Shown piece after piece: positions 36,217-45,000 of a stretch of DNA of 64,000 bases. Made by a program: the position numbers and the translations under genes. The first letter of the stretch is position 1. Each line of letters begins with the position of its first letter. A model generated the notes under the pieces. It worked only from the letters and a program-made list of their open reading frames with translations. It did not search any database and had not been told where the DNA came from. Location: NCBI GenBank assembly GCA_015069495.1, contig SVIN01000002.1, positions 37,246 through 101,245 of the forward strand, read 5' to 3'. Source of the DNA: Clostridiales bacterium (GTDB lineage Bacteria; Bacillota; Clostridia; Christensenellales; Borkfalkiaceae).

Positions 36217-37200
36217 TTACAATAATTCTTTTATCAAATCCTCTCTGCTCTTTGCGGAAAGGTATGCAGGCGGAATATCAAACAAGGTTTTGCAACCTAC
36301 GTCCCCCGCTTGGTTCATGCGGTATACTGCGCGAGCGCAAGCCACCAAAACCGAGGCGGTGAATTCCGCGTTAGAATCCAACTTCAAGCTGTATTCCACC
36401 ACGTGTTTATGCTCACCGTTCGCGCCCGTCTGCCCGCAACGAATCACTTGACCGCCGTGAGGCAAACCGCCGTGCTTTTCGCGCAATTCTTCCAAGGAAA
36501 TAAAATGCACCGTGGTTTTATAATCGGCAAAATAATTGGGCATCGTCTTGATTTCACGTTCGATACGCGCCTTATCCGCACCCTCTTCTGCTACCACGAA
36601 ACATTCTCTTTCATGCTTTTCATCCGTTGCAAGATTGGGCATCGCACCGCTTCTTACCGCAGTCAATGCGCTGTCGATGGGGATAGTATATTGCTTTGCG
36701 TCTACTACACCGTCGATACGGCGAATGGCATCCGAATGCCCTTGGCTGACCCCCTTTCCCCAAAAGGTATAATCCTTCCCGTTGGGTAAAACTGCACCGC
36801 CGTAAAGGCGCGCAAGAGAAAACATACCAGGGTCCCAACCGCCCGAAATCAATGCGGTCTTACCCGCTTTTTCCGCAATGGCTTGTACCGCTGTCAAGTG
36901 TTCGGGAATTTTTGCATGCGTATCAAAACTGTCCACCACGTTGAATTTTTCCGCCAACGCAGGGGTTTGCTTGGGCAAGTCGGTTGCACTGCCCCCGCAC
37001 AAAATCATGACGTCGATTTTGTCCGTCATGTTATCCGCTTCGCTTGCGGAATATACGGGAATCCCCGTACAAGTTTTCACCGTGCTTGGAGCACGGCGGG
37101 TAAATACCCCTACCGCCGTCATATCGGGGTTTTGTCCTATCGCAAGTTCTACCCCGCGCCCTAAATTTCCGTAACCGTATATGCCGATACGAATACTCAT
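36217..37200 (-). CDS. ddh: meso-Diaminopimelate D-dehydrogenase
   Basis: A 327-residue NADPH enzyme that reductively aminates tetrahydrodipicolinate directly to meso-diaminopimelate, the one-step lysine and peptidoglycan precursor branch. The Rossmann motif IGIYGYGNLGRGVE opens the protein; SGGWDPGMFSLARLYG and GPGxSQGHSD-like GKGVSQGHSDAIRRIDGV are the substrate blocks of the family, and length fits. It stands alone with its own terminator. The upstream 37201-37360 is AT-rich with nothing I can name. Confidence 0.95.
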   Translation of the reverse strand: MSIRIGIYGYGNLGRGVELAIGQNPDMTAVGVFTRRAPSTVKTCTGIPVYSASEADNMTDKIDVMILCGGSATDLPKQTPALAEKFNVVDSFDTHAKIPEHLTAVQAIAEKAGKTALISGGWDPGMFSLARLYGGAVLPNGKDYTFWGKGVSQGHSDAIRRIDGVVDAKQYTIPIDSALTAVRSGAMPNLATDEKHERECFVVAEEGADKARIEREIKTMPNYFADYKTTVHFISLEELREKHGGLPHGGQVIRCGQTGANGEHKHVVEYSLKLDSNAEFTASVLVACARAVYRMNQAGDVGCKTLFDIPPAYLSAKSREDLIKELL

Positions 37201-37367
37201 ACATTACCTCTCAAGGAAAAAATATTGTTGTTATTATAGCATATCTATTGCGATTTTTCAAGCATTCCTAAATAAAAAATCCACAGGTTTGAAAAAAATT
37301 TTTTCCAATGTAAAAACAACGAGTGTATAGTCACCTTGCCCGCCCTACATGTTTACATTTGTTTCAC

Positions 37368-37600
37368 ATGTCATACCGACTGAAACGAACGTAGTGAGTG
37401 AAATGGAGTGTATCCCAAGGAAGAAAGAACGCGTTTTGTTACATGGGATACGCTCCACGCGGTCGCTATCGCTCCCTTGGTCGGTATGACAAGAAGGCAG
37501 GTAGTCAAATAAACACCTCATCAGTCATTCAGCTCGTTTACACTTCGCATTCATGACAGCTTCTCCCACTGGAGAAGCCAAAATACGGCACATATTACAA
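37368..37600. repeat. Cluster of dispersed repeats
   Basis: Two copies of the GGTCGGTATGAC family face each other (37368-37422 inverted and 37443-37497). They are followed by a 75-bp unit (CACCTCATCAGTCATTCAGC ... GACAGCTTCTCCC-CTGGAGAAGCC, about 37505-37580) that is almost identical to 57905-57977. No gene. Confidence 0.65.
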
Positions 37601-37603
37601 AAG

Positions 37604-37629
37604 GCGGGCGGTCGCACGCGACCGCCCGC
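37604..37629. terminator. GC-rich inverted repeat beyond LRR gene 2
   Basis: GCGGGCGGTCG-CACG-CGACCGCCCGC; same stem as the palindrome at 21651-21680. T-tracts are weak, so a terminator role is uncertain. Confidence 0.5.
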
Positions 37630-37646
37630 TCCTTCTTCAATTATAG

Positions 37647-37734
37647 CCACAACGCAACGCTTGCGTTGCAATTCACGACAGCCTCGCTGTCAATTCACGC
37701 GCCATAGGCGCAATTCACGACGTAGCCAATTCAC
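37647..37734. repeat. Half linker-hairpin element abutting LRR gene 2
   Basis: From CCACAACGC: stems AACGCTTGCGTT, GACAGCCTCGCTGTC, GCGCCATAGGCGC and GACGTAGCC-like, each followed by CAATTCAC. On the minus strand the LRR-2 TGA stop codon is inside the terminal GTGAATTG. Only the right half of the two-sided element is present. Confidence 0.75.
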
Positions 37735-39104
37735 CATATTGTCGGCACTCCGTCCACGTACCGCCAGCACCCGCTCGTTTCCGTTTCACTGTAATAATAT
37801 CTCGTCGCATCGGTTAACCTATCATTATTCGAACCAATCGAAATATCATCCCATTCTTCCGCCGTACCATGATAATATACGCTTGTCAACGAGTCGCAAT
37901 TCCAGAACGCATAATCACCAATACTCGTCACCGAATCACCGATTTCCACGCTTGTCAACGAGTCGCAATTATAGAACGCATACTCACCAATACTCGACAC
38001 CGAATCTCCGATTTCCACGCTTGTCAACGAACGGCAATTATAGAACGCATAATCCTTAATTTCCGTCACGGTATCAGGGATTTCCACGCTTGTCAACGAG
38101 GTGCATTCATGGAACGCAGAATCACCAATACTCGTCACCGAATCAGGTATCTTTATACTTGTCAACGAGGTGCAATAAGAGAACGCAGAATTACCAATAC
38201 TCGTCACCGAATCAGGAATCACCACGCTTGTCAACGAGGTGCAATAAGAGAACGCCCAATCCTTAATTTCCGTCACGGTACCAGGAATCACCAATTCCGT
38301 CACCAATTCGTTATTCAGGTATAATTTTTTAGCATAATATAATGGATTGGAATAAGAACCTTCGAATGTAATATTACACCAACTGGCTATATCATCTATA
38401 TATACGCTTGTCAACGAGGTACAATCAGAGAACGGAGAATTACCAATACTCGTCATCGAATCAGGTATCTTTATACTTGTCAACGAGGTGCAATTATAGA
38501 ACGCAGAATTACCAATACTCGTCGCCGAATCTCCAATTTCCACGCTTGTCAACGAGGTGCAATCACCGAATGCAGAATCACCAATACTCGTCACCGAATC
38601 AGGAATTTCAACACTTGTCAAATAACATTCATTTTCAAACGCACGTGCCCCGATTTCTGTCACAGGCAAACCTCGATAAGTGGCGGGAATCACAATATCC
38701 AACAAGGAAACCGTACCAATCCCCATCACGCGATATGCGTCTTCCCCTGCAATTTTTTGAAAGCGCAGGCTTTCTTTTTGGTCAGCATTTTCACCTTCAA
38801 CACCTGGGTCACCCTTATCGCCTTTTTCGCCTTGAATCCCCTGCTCGCCTTGGATGCCTTGTTCACCCTGTTCACCCTTGTCGCCTTTCTCGCCTTGGAT
38901 GCCTTGCTCACCCTGTTCACCCTTTTCGCCTTTTAACCATTCTAAAAAGTCCGTTTCTGTACCGCTGTGACCATTCGCAAGCCAAATTTCGTATGCAGAT
39001 TTACCGTCTTCGCCTTTTTTCATTGCGCCAAAATCACACGCTGAAAACGCGCCCGCAGTCAAGCACGCACATACAACAGTCAACAAAGCTTTTATCTTTC
39101 TCAT
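37731..39104 (-). CDS. BspA-type LRR lipoprotein 2 with collagen-like segment
   Basis: A 457-residue lipoprotein: signal [23 protein letters not shown] with lipobox cysteine; a short [18 protein letters not shown] segment; about 45 residues of Gly-X-Y triplets ([19 protein letters not shown] and onward) able to form a collagen-like triple-helical stalk; then about ten LRR_5 repeats and the C-terminus [10 protein letters not shown] stalk plus binding array suggests a surface adhesin, inferred. GGAGGTG precedes this ATG; the earlier in-frame GTG lies next to the promoter. Confidence 0.9.
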   Translation of the reverse strand: MRKIKALLTVVCACLTAGAFSACDFGAMKKGEDGKSAYEIWLANGHSGTETDFLEWLKGEKGEQGEQGIQGEKGDKGEQGEQGIQGEQGIQGEKGDKGDPGVEGENADQKESLRFQKIAGEDAYRVMGIGTVSLLDIVIPATYRGLPVTEIGARAFENECYLTSVEIPDSVTSIGDSAFGDCTSLTSVEIGDSATSIGNSAFYNCTSLTSIKIPDSMTSIGNSPFSDCTSLTSVYIDDIASWCNITFEGSYSNPLYYAKKLYLNNELVTELVIPGTVTEIKDWAFSYCTSLTSVVIPDSVTSIGNSAFSYCTSLTSIKIPDSVTSIGDSAFHECTSLTSVEIPDTVTEIKDYAFYNCRSLTSVEIGDSVSSIGEYAFYNCDSLTSVEIGDSVTSIGDYAFWNCDSLTSVYYHGTAEEWDDISIGSNNDRLTDATRYYYSETETSGCWRYVDGVPTIW

Positions 39105-39133
39105 CCTAACACCTCCGTGTTTGTTCACGTTAT

Positions 39134-39162
39134 ATTATAACATGGTAAATTTTGCTTGTCAA
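39134..39162 (-). promoter_or_regulatory. Promoter of LRR gene 2
   Basis: TTGACA (complement of 39157-39162), 17 nt, TATAAT (complement of 39134-39139). The leader is only about 25 nt, unlike LRR gene 1. Confidence 0.85.
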
Positions 39163-39175
39163 TGCTTTTCCGCAA

Positions 39176-39206
39176 AAATCAAAAAGGCACTCTTGCGAGT
39201 GCCTTA
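39176..39206 (-). terminator. purA terminator
   Basis: AAGGCACTC-TTGC-GAGTGCCTT with a minus-strand T-rich tail, 4 nt beyond the purA stop codon. Confidence 0.85.
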
Positions 39207-39209
39207 ATC

Positions 39210-40484
39210 TTAGTACATTTCGATATATGCGTCACGTTCTGCGCCAACGGAGACGTATTTAATCTTGCAACCGCAAGCTTCTTCCAAATACTGCACGTAT
39301 TCCAACGCTTCCTTAGGAAGTTCTTCCTTCTTACGGCACTTGGAAATGTCACAATTCCAACCCTTCACCGTCTTAAACACGGGTTTGCAATCGTCCAAAA
39401 CGTCGATGAAAGGGAATTCTTCAATAATCTTACCGTCCAATTCGTAAGCTACGCAAACCTCGATTTCTTCATAACCAGACAAAATATCCATCTTGGTCAA
39501 CGCGATTTCCTTTGCGCCTTGGCAACGGATACCGTAACGGGAAGCCACGATATCAAAAGGACCTACACGGCGGGGTCTGCCCGTAGCCGCGCCGTATTCA
39601 CCGCCAAGCTGACGGAGTTTTTCCGCTTTTTCACCGAAATATTCTGCCGTGAAAGGACCTTCCCCTACGCAGGTAGAGTACGCCTTCATGATACCGATGG
39701 AGTTGTCCAATTGCAACTGAGGCACACCTGCACCGATGGGCGCGTACGCCGCAATCGTGGACGAAGACGAGGTATAAGGGTGAATACCGAAATCAATATC
39801 ACGCATTGCGCCAAGCTGTGCTTCGAACATGATGTTCTTTCCTTCTTTGTCTGCATTGGTCAAGTACAAACCAACGTCGCAAACGTAAGGAGCAAGCGCT
39901 TTGCCAAATTCTTCAAAGTAAGCAATAATATCTTCCGTCTTCACGGGTTCTGCCTTGTAACCGCCGACAACCGTTAAATTTTTCCATTCTACGATATCCG
40001 CAACGCGCTTGTAGAGGCGTTCGGGGTTTAAAAGTTCGCCCATACGGAAAGCTTTTTTGTAATATTTATCTGCGTATACGGGCGCGATACCACGGCGGGT
40101 CGAGCCGAATTTTTTACCTGCAAGACGATCTTCTTCCAAGCAATCCTGCAAAACGTTGTACGGCATCGTGATAACCGCGCGGTCGGAAATTTTGAGGTTT
40201 TCGGGAGAGATTTTAATCCCGCCTTCGCGCAAACGCGCAATTTCCCCGCAAAGGTGCTTGATATCAATAACCATACCAGGGCCCATAACGTTGACCACTT
40301 CTTCACGCAAAATCCCCGAAGGAAGCAAGTTCAAGATAAACTTACCGCGTTCGTTAATAACGGTGTGCCCCGCGTTGTTACCGCCCTGATAACGGCAAAC
40401 GACGTCAAATTTTTCACTGAGAAGGTCAACCATACGGCCTTTGCCTTCGTCACCCCAGTTGATACCGCAAATCGATGTAAGCAT
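39210..40484 (-). CDS. purA: Adenylosuccinate synthetase
   Basis: A 424-residue GTP-dependent enzyme joining IMP and aspartate, the first step to AMP. The GTP loop is GINWGDEGKGRMVDLL (Arg in place of the usual Lys after GDEGKG), with GGNNAGHTV and GSTRRGIAPVYADK following; TGRPRRVGPFD is the IMP-contact block. Length is normal. AAGGAG precedes the ATG at 40484; a longer in-frame extension runs into the structured leader and is rejected. Expression likely depends on the leader RNA upstream. Confidence 0.97.
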   Translation of the reverse strand: MLTSICGINWGDEGKGRMVDLLSEKFDVVCRYQGGNNAGHTVINERGKFILNLLPSGILREEVVNVMGPGMVIDIKHLCGEIARLREGGIKISPENLKISDRAVITMPYNVLQDCLEEDRLAGKKFGSTRRGIAPVYADKYYKKAFRMGELLNPERLYKRVADIVEWKNLTVVGGYKAEPVKTEDIIAYFEEFGKALAPYVCDVGLYLTNADKEGKNIMFEAQLGAMRDIDFGIHPYTSSSSTIAAYAPIGAGVPQLQLDNSIGIMKAYSTCVGEGPFTAEYFGEKAEKLRQLGGEYGAATGRPRRVGPFDIVASRYGIRCQGAKEIALTKMDILSGYEEIEVCVAYELDGKIIEEFPFIDVLDDCKPVFKTVKGWNCDISKCRKKEELPKEALEYVQYLEEACGCKIKYVSVGAERDAYIEMY

Positions 40485-40538
40485 ATATATTTTCTCCTTA
40501 ATATAAGAATAATAAACAATGGCGATGTCACAGAGAAT

Positions 40539-40685
40539 GGTTGATTTTAGCTGAAATACCTTTCCTGCGAATTGACGAGGAAAATACAAGAAAGACAAGT
40601 GTCACACAAGGGCGCATACCCTCTGCGGTCTGTAACCGCGTGCGACACGCCGTATTTCACAGTATGTTGCCGTCAAAAATCAACC
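40539..40685 (-). ncRNA. Highly structured RNA upstream of purA, raiA-like candidate
   Basis: On the minus strand the ends pair perfectly over 10 bp (GGTTGATTTT with AAAATCAACC). Inside are TGAAATAC/GTATTTCA (8 bp) and GTGTCGCAC/GTGTGACAC (9 bp with one wobble), the last enclosing hairpins GCGGT-ACCGC and GGG-CCC. A further TTTCCT-AGGAAA hairpin lies on the 3' side. This multi-branch nest is typical of a folded functional RNA. It does not look like a purine, PRPP or T-box leader. The layout suggests the raiA-motif RNA, but I am not sure. It could be a separate small RNA or a cis-regulator of purA. Confidence 0.6.
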
Positions 40686-40703
40686 AAGTGAGTGACTGAG
40701 CCT

Positions 40704-40750
40704 AAAAACAAAAATAGAGCTTTTTTGAGTTCTGCAACCTAAAAAGCCCT
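40704..40750 (-). terminator. Early terminator or attenuator in the purA leader
   Basis: On the minus strand AGGGCTTTTT pairs with AAAAAAGCTCT and is followed by ATTTTTGTTTTT, about 60 nt after the promoter and before the structured RNA. It could end transcription early unless overridden. Confidence 0.5.
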
Positions 40751-40775
40751 ACCACGCGCATTTTATTTGCAATTT

Positions 40776-40804
40776 ATTATACACCATTTCCCACCCCTTG
40801 TCAA
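40776..40804 (-). promoter_or_regulatory. Promoter of the purA leader
   Basis: TTGACA (complement of 40799-40804), 17 nt, TATAAT (complement of 40776-40781): full consensus, giving a leader of about 285 nt before purA. Confidence 0.88.
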
Positions 40805-40865
40805 GCGCAAACACCCATTCCGCCATGTTATTTTCACAAAATACCAACAATTTTTTTAATACCTA

Positions 40866-40894
40866 TTGACAATTTTCTCAAATTAGAGTATTAT
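40866..40894 (+). promoter_or_regulatory. Promoter of Nudix gene
   Basis: TTGACA (40866-40871), 17 nt, TATTAT (40889-40894; an overlapping TATAAT lies 3 nt further). Confidence 0.75.
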
Positions 40895-40935
40895 AATAAA
40901 GAAATGATATACTGATTATAAAAGGAGAAAACCGT

Positions 40936-41430
40936 ATGTATTGTAGAGAATGTGGTGAAAAGCTGACCTTGCGTTTTTGTGAAAACGAAGGCTTAATCCC
41001 CTATTGCGCGAAATGCCGTTCGTACATGTTCCCGCAATTTTCCATCGCCGTGTCCATGGTTGTTACCAACCGCGCGCAGGACAAAATTTTACTTGCTAAA
41101 CACGTGGAAGACGATGATTTCATCTTGTTTGCAGGCTATATCAAGAAAGGGGAAAACGCTGAAAAGACCATCCCTCGCGAAATCAAGGAAGAACTTGGTT
41201 TGGACGTTGTAAAAACCAAATACATGTCCTCGCGTTACCATGCAAAAAAGGACGTGCTGATGTTGAACTTCATCGTCGTCGTTGAAGACAACCCCATCAA
41301 ATTACAGGTTCAGGAAATTTCCGAGGCGCGCTGGTGCCCCCCTGAGGAAGCTTTACAATTGATCCGTAAAAATACCACAGCGGAATATTTCTTAACCAAC
41401 GCCGTACGTGAATTGAAAAAGAAAATTTAA
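40936..41430 (+). CDS. Nudix hydrolase with zinc-ribbon N-terminus
   Basis: A 164-residue protein. The first 30 residues hold a zinc ribbon (CRECGEKL...CAKC), followed by a Nudix domain with a complete box, GX5EX7REIKEELGL at GYIKKGENAEKTIPREIKEE. The layout resembles NudC-type NADH pyrophosphatases, but the SQPWPFPxS signature of that subfamily is absent, so the substrate is open; nucleotide-diphosphate hydrolysis is safe to infer. It has its own promoter and terminator. Confidence 0.88.
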   Translation: MYCRECGEKLTLRFCENEGLIPYCAKCRSYMFPQFSIAVSMVVTNRAQDKILLAKHVEDDDFILFAGYIKKGENAEKTIPREIKEELGLDVVKTKYMSSRYHAKKDVLMLNFIVVVEDNPIKLQVQEISEARWCPPEEALQLIRKNTTAEYFLTNAVRELKKKI

Positions 41431-41439
41431 CCATCAAAT

Positions 41440-41469
41440 CCCTCGCCCGTCTCCGCGAGGGATTTTTTT
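41440..41469 (+). terminator. Nudix gene terminator
   Basis: CCCTCG / CGAGGG stem followed by seven T. Confidence 0.88.
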
Positions 41470-41500
41470 GGCATTGGCGCAACTTTTTCCCTTTACATCA

Positions 41501-41529
41501 TTGACTTTTTTATAAATATCTGTTACAAT
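41501..41529 (+). promoter_or_regulatory. Promoter of DUF1846 gene
   Basis: TTGACT (41501-41506), 17 nt, TACAAT (41524-41529). Confidence 0.78.
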
Positions 41530-41570
41530 AAGTAAGATAATATTTTTCACAGCAAAGGAGTGGCGTTCAT

Positions 41571-43043
41571 ATGAACAAAATCGGGTTTGACAACAACCAA
41601 TATCTGTCTATGCAATCGGAAAAAATTCAAGAACGCATTGACGCTTTCGGGGATAAGCTCTACCTTGAATTCGGCGGAAAGCTGTTCGACGATTACCATG
41701 CATCCCGCGTGTTGCCTGGGTTTGAACCGGACAGTAAAATCAAGATGCTGTTAAAATTGAAATCGATTGCGGAAATCTTGGTTGTCATTTGCGCCAACGA
41801 TATCGTGAAGAATAAATACAGAAGCGACCTTGGTATCACCTACGACGCGGACGTTATCCGTTTGATTGATATTTTCCGCAGTAAAGGTTTGTTGGTCAGC
41901 AGTGTTGTCATGACCATGTACCAACCCCAACCTGCCGTGGACAGCTTTATCAAGCGTTTGGAAAACCTTGGGATGAAGGTGTATAAACATTATCCCATCG
42001 AGGGCTATCCTTCGGACGTACAAAAAATCGTCAGCGAGGAAGGTTACGGTCAAAACGAATACGTGCCCACCTCCCGCCGCTTGGTTATCGTGACTGCACC
42101 TGGTCCCGGAAGCGGTAAAATGGCTACCTGCCTTTCCCAACTTTACCATGAACATTTACGCGGAGTAAAAGCAGGATATGCAAAGTTTGAAACTTTCCCG
42201 ATTTGGAACCTGCCCCTTTCCCATCCCGTCAACGTTGCATACGAAGCGGCAACCGCCGATTTGAACGACGTCAACATGATTGACCCTTTCCATTTGGAAG
42301 AATATGGCTCTCTGGCGGTAAATTACAACCGCGACGTGGAAATCTTCCCCGTTGTTGCCGCTATGTTGGAAAACATCTTGGGGTTCTCTCCGTATAAATC
42401 CCCCACGGACATGGGCGTGAATATGGCGGGCAATTGTATCATTGACGATGAAGCGTGCAGAGAAGCTTCGAAAAATGAAATCATCCGCCGTTACTACGCC
42501 GCCCTTTGCGATGCGAAGAAGGGCAGAATGTCCAAGGACGTTGTGTCAAAGTTGGAATTGCTGATGCGCAAGTCGGGCATTTCCACCGAAGACAGAAAGG
42601 CAATCGCTCCCGCGCTCGCAAAAGCGGAAGCAACGGGCAACCCCGCAACGGCAATCGAATTAAACGACGGCCGTATCGTTATCGGAAAAACCAGCGACCT
42701 GTTGGGCGCAAGCGCAGCTTGCCTCCTCAACGCATTAAAAGTTTTGGGTAATATTGACGATGAAACGGAATTAATTTCCCCGACCATCATCGAACCCATT
42801 CAGCGTTTAAAGGTACAGCACATGGGCTCCATCAACCCTCGCTTACACACCGACGAAGTATTGATGGCATTGGCGATTTGTGCCGTTACGGACGAAAAAG
42901 CCAAACAAGCCATGGCGCAGTTGGACAAGCTGAAAAATTGCGAAGTCCACTCCTCGGTGATGCTTTCCCACGTAGACGAAAAAACCTTTAAATCGTTGGG
43001 CATGCACGTAACCAGCGAACCGCAAAGACAAGTATCCTTGTAA
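41571..43043 (+). CDS. DUF1846 domain-containing protein
   Basis: A 490-residue protein belonging to the DUF1846 family (about 490-500 residues, common in Clostridia and streptococci). Conserved blocks include MNKIGFDNNQYLSMQSEKI at the start, VTAPGPGSGKMATCLSQ, a possible phosphate-binding loop near residue 175, and KSPTDMGVNMAGNCIIDD. No function is established, though the loop suggests nucleotide or phospho-ligand binding. No signal peptide or membrane segment. Single-gene unit between promoter and terminator. Confidence 0.93.
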   Translation: MNKIGFDNNQYLSMQSEKIQERIDAFGDKLYLEFGGKLFDDYHASRVLPGFEPDSKIKMLLKLKSIAEILVVICANDIVKNKYRSDLGITYDADVIRLIDIFRSKGLLVSSVVMTMYQPQPAVDSFIKRLENLGMKVYKHYPIEGYPSDVQKIVSEEGYGQNEYVPTSRRLVIVTAPGPGSGKMATCLSQLYHEHLRGVKAGYAKFETFPIWNLPLSHPVNVAYEAATADLNDVNMIDPFHLEEYGSLAVNYNRDVEIFPVVAAMLENILGFSPYKSPTDMGVNMAGNCIIDDEACREASKNEIIRRYYAALCDAKKGRMSKDVVSKLELLMRKSGISTEDRKAIAPALAKAEATGNPATAIELNDGRIVIGKTSDLLGASAACLLNALKVLGNIDDETELISPTIIEPIQRLKVQHMGSINPRLHTDEVLMALAICAVTDEKAKQAMAQLDKLKNCEVHSSVMLSHVDEKTFKSLGMHVTSEPQRQVSL

Positions 43044-43049
43044 AGATTA

Positions 43050-43080
43050 AACCGCGATGGGTGACCATCGCGGTTTTTTT
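43050..43080 (+). terminator. DUF1846 gene terminator
   Basis: AACCGCGATGG-GTGA-CCATCGCGGTT followed by a T-tract. Confidence 0.9.
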
Positions 43081-43091
43081 ATACGTAAATA

Positions 43092-43367
43092 TTATTTTTT
43101 CTCTTTTTTCTGTACGCGGAATTTATTGTTACATACAGGACAAATATAGGTTTCATTGCTGTCAGGCTTTACGCTAAGTCTTACCCCGCATTGATTACAA
43201 GGAACGCCCTTCTTCTTCTTTTTCTGGCGCTCGATTTCTTTTTCCAAACGAGCTTGTTCCAACATAAAAGCGTTCTTTTGTTTAATCAAAACACAGACCA
43301 AAGTAACCACTTGCAATACAACGCTAGCCGCACCAAGTGCAATCAATATAATAAATTCTAAATCCAT
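43092..43367 (-). CDS. Small membrane-anchored zinc-ribbon protein
   Basis: A 91-residue protein I do not recognise. One N-terminal membrane helix (FIILIALGAASVVLQVVTL) is followed by a highly charged basic segment, likely a short coiled coil (ARLEKEIERQKKKKKG), and a C-terminal zinc ribbon with two CxxC pairs, CNQC and CPVC. An AGGAGG site precedes the ATG. The ribbon would lie in the cytoplasm if the N-terminus is outside. Monocistronic; function unknown. Confidence 0.8.
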   Translation of the reverse strand: MDLEFIILIALGAASVVLQVVTLVCVLIKQKNAFMLEQARLEKEIERQKKKKKGVPCNQCGVRLSVKPDSNETYICPVCNNKFRVQKKEKK

Positions 43368-43517
43368 ACCGTCCTCCTATACAACCTTTTCCCTTGTCGC
43401 TTTACGCCATACAAGAAAAAGCGAAATCACATTATATAAAGAGTATAACATATAAAATTTCAATTGTCAATATTTTTTTCACAGAAAAAACATTGTCCGT
43501 CTTGTATTTTTTTAAGT

Positions 43518-44639
43518 TTATACGTCCAAAGCCAAATCTCCGTCCTTCAACCAGCCTTTTTTACGCATAAACTCGGAGATAATCCAATTCAATATCGCAG
43601 GTAAAATAAGCATAAGCAAAATAATACCAACATAGCCAAGCGTACCTTGGGTATTGTTAAACAAATCAAATACCCCCACCAAACCGCTTGTACCCATACC
43701 GCCGCCCGCACTGCCGCATTTCAATCCGAATACACAGGTGGACAAGGGACCGCAAATCACACTGGAAATAATCATAGGCAACATGGTGATGGGCTTTTTC
43801 ATGATATTGGGAATTTGCAACATACTGGTGCCAACCCCCTGCGCAATCAAACCGCTGACACCGTTTTCACGAAAACTCGCCACAGCAAAACCAACCATGT
43901 GACAAGCACAACCCACCGTTGCCGCACCGCCCGCAAGCAATATCGCATCGGCATGCTCGGTAGAAACTTGGGTTGCCACCGCCACCCAAATCGCCGCAGA
44001 CGACGTAGGCATCGTCAATAAAATCCCCATCGCCGCCGCAATCACAATCCCCATGACAAACGGAGTCGCATTCGTTGCAATCGCAATCAAGTTGCCAAGC
44101 TGATTAACCGTCCAAATAAAGGGATAGGACACAAACACGCCGCCAAAAGCAAGAAGTAAGGTTCCTAAGGGAATCAACAATATATCCAATTTGGTTTTTC
44201 CCGCGTAAAGCTGTACAAGTTCCACCGTCAACATCGCGGTCACGTACGCGCCGATGGGGTTACCAGGCAAGGATTTCGCCATCATAGCGGTAACCGTCGG
44301 CAAACCGCCGCCCCCTACAACCAATTGATCTGCCCACGCGCCGACCATGCCAGCCACGGCGGCGGAAAAAATCAACAATTTATGTTTGCCAAGCGCGTGC
44401 GCTATTCCCACACCAATCCCCGCGCCCATCAAAATTTTCGCCAAAGAGGCTATGTAACCCAACGTATTTCCAATATAGTTATCCCCGATCCAGCCCGCAA
44501 TCTGCGCCAAAATCGTACCCGCAATCAAGGTCACAAACAACCCCTGCGCCATACCCGAAAACGCCGTAATAAACCAACGCTTCGGCAATGCTTTCAAATA
44601 GGAAACCGTCTTTTCTTTACAAGATAATTTCTTATCCAC
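43518..44639 (-). CDS. PTS-EIIC-like membrane permease (PTS_EIIC_2 family)
   Basis: A 373-residue membrane protein with about ten hydrophobic segments, matching the PTS_EIIC_2 family (PF13303) of sugar-permease-like proteins that often occur without EIIA or EIIB partners. GAGIGVGIAHALG and MPTSSAAIWVAVA are recognisable blocks. The start is GTG at 44639 behind GAGGTG, supported by the promoter just upstream. No other PTS gene is near, so sugar phosphorylation cannot be assumed. Confidence 0.85.
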   Translation of the reverse strand: MDKKLSCKEKTVSYLKALPKRWFITAFSGMAQGLFVTLIAGTILAQIAGWIGDNYIGNTLGYIASLAKILMGAGIGVGIAHALGKHKLLIFSAAVAGMVGAWADQLVVGGGGLPTVTAMMAKSLPGNPIGAYVTAMLTVELVQLYAGKTKLDILLIPLGTLLLAFGGVFVSYPFIWTVNQLGNLIAIATNATPFVMGIVIAAAMGILLTMPTSSAAIWVAVATQVSTEHADAILLAGGAATVGCACHMVGFAVASFRENGVSGLIAQGVGTSMLQIPNIMKKPITMLPMIISSVICGPLSTCVFGLKCGSAGGGMGTSGLVGVFDLFNNTQGTLGYVGIILLMLILPAILNWIISEFMRKKGWLKDGDLALDV

Positions 44640-44669
44640 AATGACACCTCACAATGATTTGGTAATTCT

Positions 44670-44698
44670 ATTATATACGTTCCCTATGGAAAAATCAA
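44670..44698 (-). promoter_or_regulatory. Promoter of PTS-like permease
   Basis: TTGATT (complement of 44693-44698), 17 nt, TATAAT (complement of 44670-44675), about 30 nt before the GTG start. Confidence 0.75.
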
Positions 44699-44757
44699 GC
44701 GTTTTTAGATAAATCGATAAAATTTTATCTATTCGATAAATTTTAACGAAAGATTAC

Positions 44758-44800
44758 CCAAACAAAAAAGACAAGGTTCCCCTTGCCTCTTTTGTTTGGT
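44758..44800. terminator. Long inverted repeat, probable terminator
   Basis: CCAAACAAAAAAGACAAGG pairs with CCTTGCCTCTTTTGTTTGG around TTCC; near-perfect stem. It would end transcripts crossing the repeat region from the DUF1540 gene. Confidence 0.55.
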
Positions 44801-44803
44801 AAA

Positions 44804-44981
44804 GTGAATTGACTTCGTCGTGAATTGAAAACGAAGTTTTCGTGAATTGACCTTACGGTCGTGAATTGACGGCTTCGCCGTCGTTATTGAAGAGTTGCCA
44901 CAACGCAACGCGAAGCGTTGCAATTCACGCGCGTTTCGCGCAATTCACGGTGCAACCAATTCACGGCGCAAGCCAATTCAC
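44804..44981. repeat. Complete two-sided linker-hairpin element
   Basis: Left half: GTGAATTG alternating with ACTTCGTC-like, AAAACGAAGTTTTC, ACCTTACGGTC-like and ACGGCTTCGCCGT stems. Centre: CGTTATTGAAGAGTTGCCACAACG. Right half: CAACGCGAAGCGTTG, GCGCGTTTCGCGC, GGTGCAACC and GGCGCAAGCC, each followed by AATTCAC. Same plan as 33077-33270, different hairpins. Confidence 0.8.
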
Positions 44982-45000
44982 TCTTTCTGCATCTTACTTC

